From Ilex aquifolium (Eukaryota > Streptophyta > Magnoliopsida > Aquifoliales > Aquifoliaceae): a stretch of 64,000 nt of DNA. Shown piece after piece: positions 60,951-64,000 of this stretch. The notes beneath the pieces were generated by a model. The model saw nothing but the letters and a program-made list of their open reading frames with translations, did not search any database and was not told the origin of the DNA. The DNA lies in assembly GCA_951799425.1 (NCBI GenBank), contig OX637398.1, forward strand, positions 868,001-932,000, in the 5' to 3' direction. Both the position numbers and the translations under genes were made by a program. Numbering within the stretch: position 1 is the first letter of the stretch; every line of letters starts with the position of its first letter.

Positions 60951-62290
60951 ATCAAGGAGGACCCACTTGTGGACAAGAGATGGTAAATGACGGTGAATGA
61001 TAAATTCACCAAAAATATGAAAGAAAATGGAATTTTCCTGTGTCATTTTGTGCTCAGTGGAGAAAGTAGTTGGATGTTAGAGATCTTGAACCCTGTTTTA
61101 AGTTATGAGCATATTGTTTAGAAATGGCCTCTTCCTTTCCTTCTCTAATTGCTAGTTTTTAAATTTCCTTATGCTGTCTTGGATCGAGAATGCGATAGAA
61201 ATGTGACAAATGTGTTGCAGGCAGGCTGAGCTTTTTCAATTGCATTTGAAGCATTAGAATCTGCAAGAATTTTTGAGATTCAGTTTGTCTTGTGAAAAAT
61301 TATTTATAACAGAACAGAAGTGATATCTTGCAAGTGGAATTTTTACGTGTGAGATATTGCACATTGTGTACAAAGATTCAACAATTGGGGAAAGACCACA
61401 GAAGAATGTATTTGTAGTGTCCCTCCCCCATAAAGTTTCGGTCCTTAATTGCCGGCTGATTTTCCTTTTGCCCTTTCATGCTGGAGCTTCGACTAATTTT
61501 CTCTCCGGTCTAGTTAAAAATAGATCATCTATGTTAGGATTAGGGTATTAATAAAGGATACATTTCTCATAGTTTAGTTTCAAGAGATCGTTGAAGTCAA
61601 ATAATTTATAGTAATTTTAATATTGTGTTTCGATTATGTATGGAAAATGTTATACAACTCAAATAAAACTCAAAAAACTGCAATTTAATGTATATTGTCT
61701 CTTGTTTGAGTATTGGATGAGTGAGTCTTATTGAAAAAATTGATGGGACTCGTTCATCCAATGAATAATATGCATTTAGGTTATAATTTATTGAATTTCA
61801 TTTGAGTTGTGTAACATTACTCTTATCCCATATGGACCGATGTTATGACACATGTAGATCTAAAAATGATGCTAAAGTATCAAATAATACTACGTGAAAG
61901 TCACAAATTAATATAATGTAATAGGTGATAAAATCAATCCTAAATAATATTAGGATTGAAATAACAAATTATTGTTTGTGTCACGTGATTTTGGATGAAA
62001 TTTGATTAAATGATGTTTTTACCTTTTTTTTAAAAAAATTTGATACGATATATTAATTTTTGATCCACTACCAATACCTTATTCCAAATTTGCACCAAAC
62101 ATGGTGTATATAAGATATGATTAAATAATAAGTTGACCATTACAATTGATAATAGAATAAATTGAAACTAATTATCCAATCTTATACCATATTATAACTG
62201 AATTAATAGGGCCGTAGCCCAACTAGATTTGTGGGCCAAAGTCACGTACTTAACCCAACATCCTTGACAATAGCAAAGACCCATGAATTG
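60951..62290. other. CSN3 3' region and spacer
   Basis: The first few hundred bases should be the CSN3 3' UTR. The rest is AT-rich and without a gene. Near the right end, GGGCC (62210) and TGGGCC (62232-62237) motifs suggest a promoter for the next gene. Confidence 0.45.
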
Positions 62291-63568
62291 ATTGCCTGGC
62301 GTCTTGCGAGAAGTAAAGTCTTCATTTTCGCCAATCCAAATCATCATTTATCTTTTTATCATTTCTCGACTCTCTGTCCCTTCTTTGTTGGATCTTCCTT
62401 TCTCTCAGTGCTCCGACTTCAATAGCCGCCGATCTACTCTGTCCGGTGAGTTTTTCTATCTCTTATTTTCATTAATAGCTTTTTCGATTGCTGCGACATG
62501 CTATGAATGCACATTTATGTGTTTTTTTTTTTTTTTTTAACATCTTTGAATTTTTCGTCTTGTTGTATACAGAATAGTTAGATTGTATAATCACAGATGT
62601 TGTTAAAAGATTATTGAATTTTATTGTTCTTTTTCCGCTTATTGAGCTGACAAAATGTTGTGAATTGTGATTTTTTTTTTCTTCAGTTGAGCGTCAATGT
62701 GGATGGTTTAGAATCCGGATATTTAGATGTTAATTTCAGCTTTTTGTTTTAAATGCTTTTATAGTTAGAATTATGTGTTGGGAAGAATCTGGTATTCCGC
62801 ATGGATGGTTAACAGATAGTTAACGGAAAAAAGCAAGAGACAAGAGTACTAAGAACAGAAGAAACAGAGATTGGTTGAATGCTTAAAGGATTACAGTAGT
62901 CTTTATCAGGTTGCAAATTTGCTTAGTACATGAGGTTGCAAATTTGCTTTGGGCAAGCGTTAGAGCCTGTTGGAACGAACTACACATATTTCCCCTAGAT
63001 CTTGCTCGGGGCGTAGCTATCGTTATTTTCTTCTTCACTAAGTGGTCGCTTCTGCAATGTATTGTTTTTTTTTTTCTGTTTGGTATTAAGGCTTGGTGAC
63101 TAAGTCAGTGCTTCACCTTTTTTATGTGTTATTCTCCTCGCGAAATAAACTTACTTGTCTTACTGTTCCACCTAATTTGGTGATACAATTAGTTTCGGGC
63201 TTTCTCAAATTCTTGGATTTTGTCTATCCTTTTTAATGTGCCTTTGGTAATTTGACAGAGAGTTTGACTATGATGGTTGGACGTAGAGTGATCCACCAGT
63301 TACTGAAGGGAAGACTTCAATCTCAATCCACTGTAAGGATCTTTTTGCTGCTTTGCATTCTTCCTATATGGTTAGTGAAATCTTACTGGCATGCACTTAG
63401 AGTAGCCTCAATAGTAGTGGTACAAATGCCCGTTTAGTACCTCTTGCTACAAATACCCTGATATTTGTGCCAGATTGCCTCGAACTTACTGACTTTTTGT
63501 TGCAGGGAAGGGAAGAAAGGCCCATGGGCATTGAGAAGTTACTAAAATGGGTGGGATGTGCATTCTAA
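62291..63568 (+). CDS. Small spliced gene of unknown function (41 residues as read)
   Basis: A noncoding first exon ends at 62445 (GTCCG|GTGAGT). Exon 2 (63259-63332) contains ATG 63270, and exon 3 runs 63506-63568 with clean TTGCAG and GTAAGG sites in phase 0. The joined frame reads MMVGRRVIHQLLKGRLQSQ, then ST, then GREERPMGIEKLLKWVGCAF and a TAA stop. The basic, Ser/Gln-containing N-terminus looks like a mitochondrial presequence. I do not recognise the family. A further donor at TGG|GTGGG (63549-63554) could extend the gene to the right, in which case this stop would not be used. GGCCCA-type motifs upstream and the pyrimidine-rich leader support a real promoter. Confidence 0.4.
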
Positions 63569-64000
63569 TGGGCTAAAAGTTATTGTATTATTGCATTGTA
63601 TACACATACTACTAAAATCAGAAGTATGGACTCTTCTGACTTTCTTCTCATTCTTAGGATCTAGTCATAGAAATGGCTCCTCTAAGGTCTTGGTCAAGTT
63701 TGTTGGGTGTTTGCCATTCTTATGGATTATAGTCAAACTAGGGCCAAATTCAAACTAAGGGGAAACACGGTAATGGTTTAAGGACACCGGGGCTCTCAAA
63801 TGAACTCAGTTACTCAGATTCAACTCGAGCTTGGCTTGATAAAAGTTCATTCAAGCTCGTTCAATGATTACTTCAAGCCAAACTTGAGCATAGGCCATAA
63901 GCTCATTATGAAAACAAGCCAAACCCAAGCATTTCCTGCTTGGCTCAACTAGGCTTGATTAGGTTCGGGTATGTGGTTTTATTGCAATTATTGAGTGGTT
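63569..64000. repeat. Dispersed repeat at the right edge
   Basis: From about 63790 the sequence has repeated words such as AACTCGAGCTTGGCTTG, TTCAAGCTCGTTCAATG and CTTGGCTCAACTAGGCTTG. They resemble the GAGCTCGGCTTGTTCAGGCTC repeat in copy B's intron 1 (10660-10960). It is probably part of one hAT-type or related family and is cut by the window edge. No gene is seen here. Confidence 0.4.

Overview
This window is nuclear DNA from a dicot plant. It has AT-rich intergenic DNA, GT-AG introns, plant-only gene families (LysM receptor kinases, an NT-C2/At3g01810-type protein, an At3g27210-type protein) and many plant transposons. The species cannot be named from the sequence. Arabidopsis locus names are given from memory and should be checked.

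Region 1 (1-18.9 kb) is a tandem array of small genes for an N-myristoylated At3g27210-like protein on the minus strand. Copy A (2215-5612) is intact in three exons. Copy B (7842-11564) has decayed: an 11-bp deletion in exon 1, a 1-bp insertion that creates an early stop, an Au-type SINE next to that stop, and an extra insertion of about 0.8 kb in intron 1. The first 36-40 bases of the window match the upstream flanks of A and B, so a third copy should lie just off the left edge. A full-length, open L1-type LINE (12006-18171, minus) with a perfect 16-bp target duplication sits inside copy B's upstream region and splits the duplicated block.

Region 2 (18.9-28.6 kb) is intergenic DNA with a SINE, a large foldback repeat and a hAT-type MITE, followed by a LysM receptor-like pseudokinase (24722-26766, plus). 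The receptor gene is open except for two single-base shifts in homopolymer runs. A short retroposon with a 16-bp target duplication lies just past its stop.

Region 3 (28.7-46.3 kb) is a gene block: adenylate-kinase-7-like (plus), NT-C2/DIL-like protein (minus) and a mitochondrial-type ribosome recycling factor (minus). With the LysM gene it appears to match Arabidopsis At3g01840-At3g01820-At3g01810-At3g01800 in order. Intron 2 of the adenylate kinase gene holds a young 3.87-kb LTR element (29798-33665). It carries only gag; in place of pol it has about 1.2 kb of tandem repeats that form serial hairpins whose two arms change together. This is the most unusual structure in the window.

Region 4 (46.3-64 kb) holds a hAT-type element, a non-autonomous Helitron with both termini (48576-52273), the 11-exon COP9 signalosome subunit 3 gene CSN3 (53425-60950) with a Mutator-like MITE in intron 6, and the start of a small spliced gene of unknown function near the right edge.

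All exon boundaries come from reading splice sites and frame by eye. No alignment or transcript data were available.
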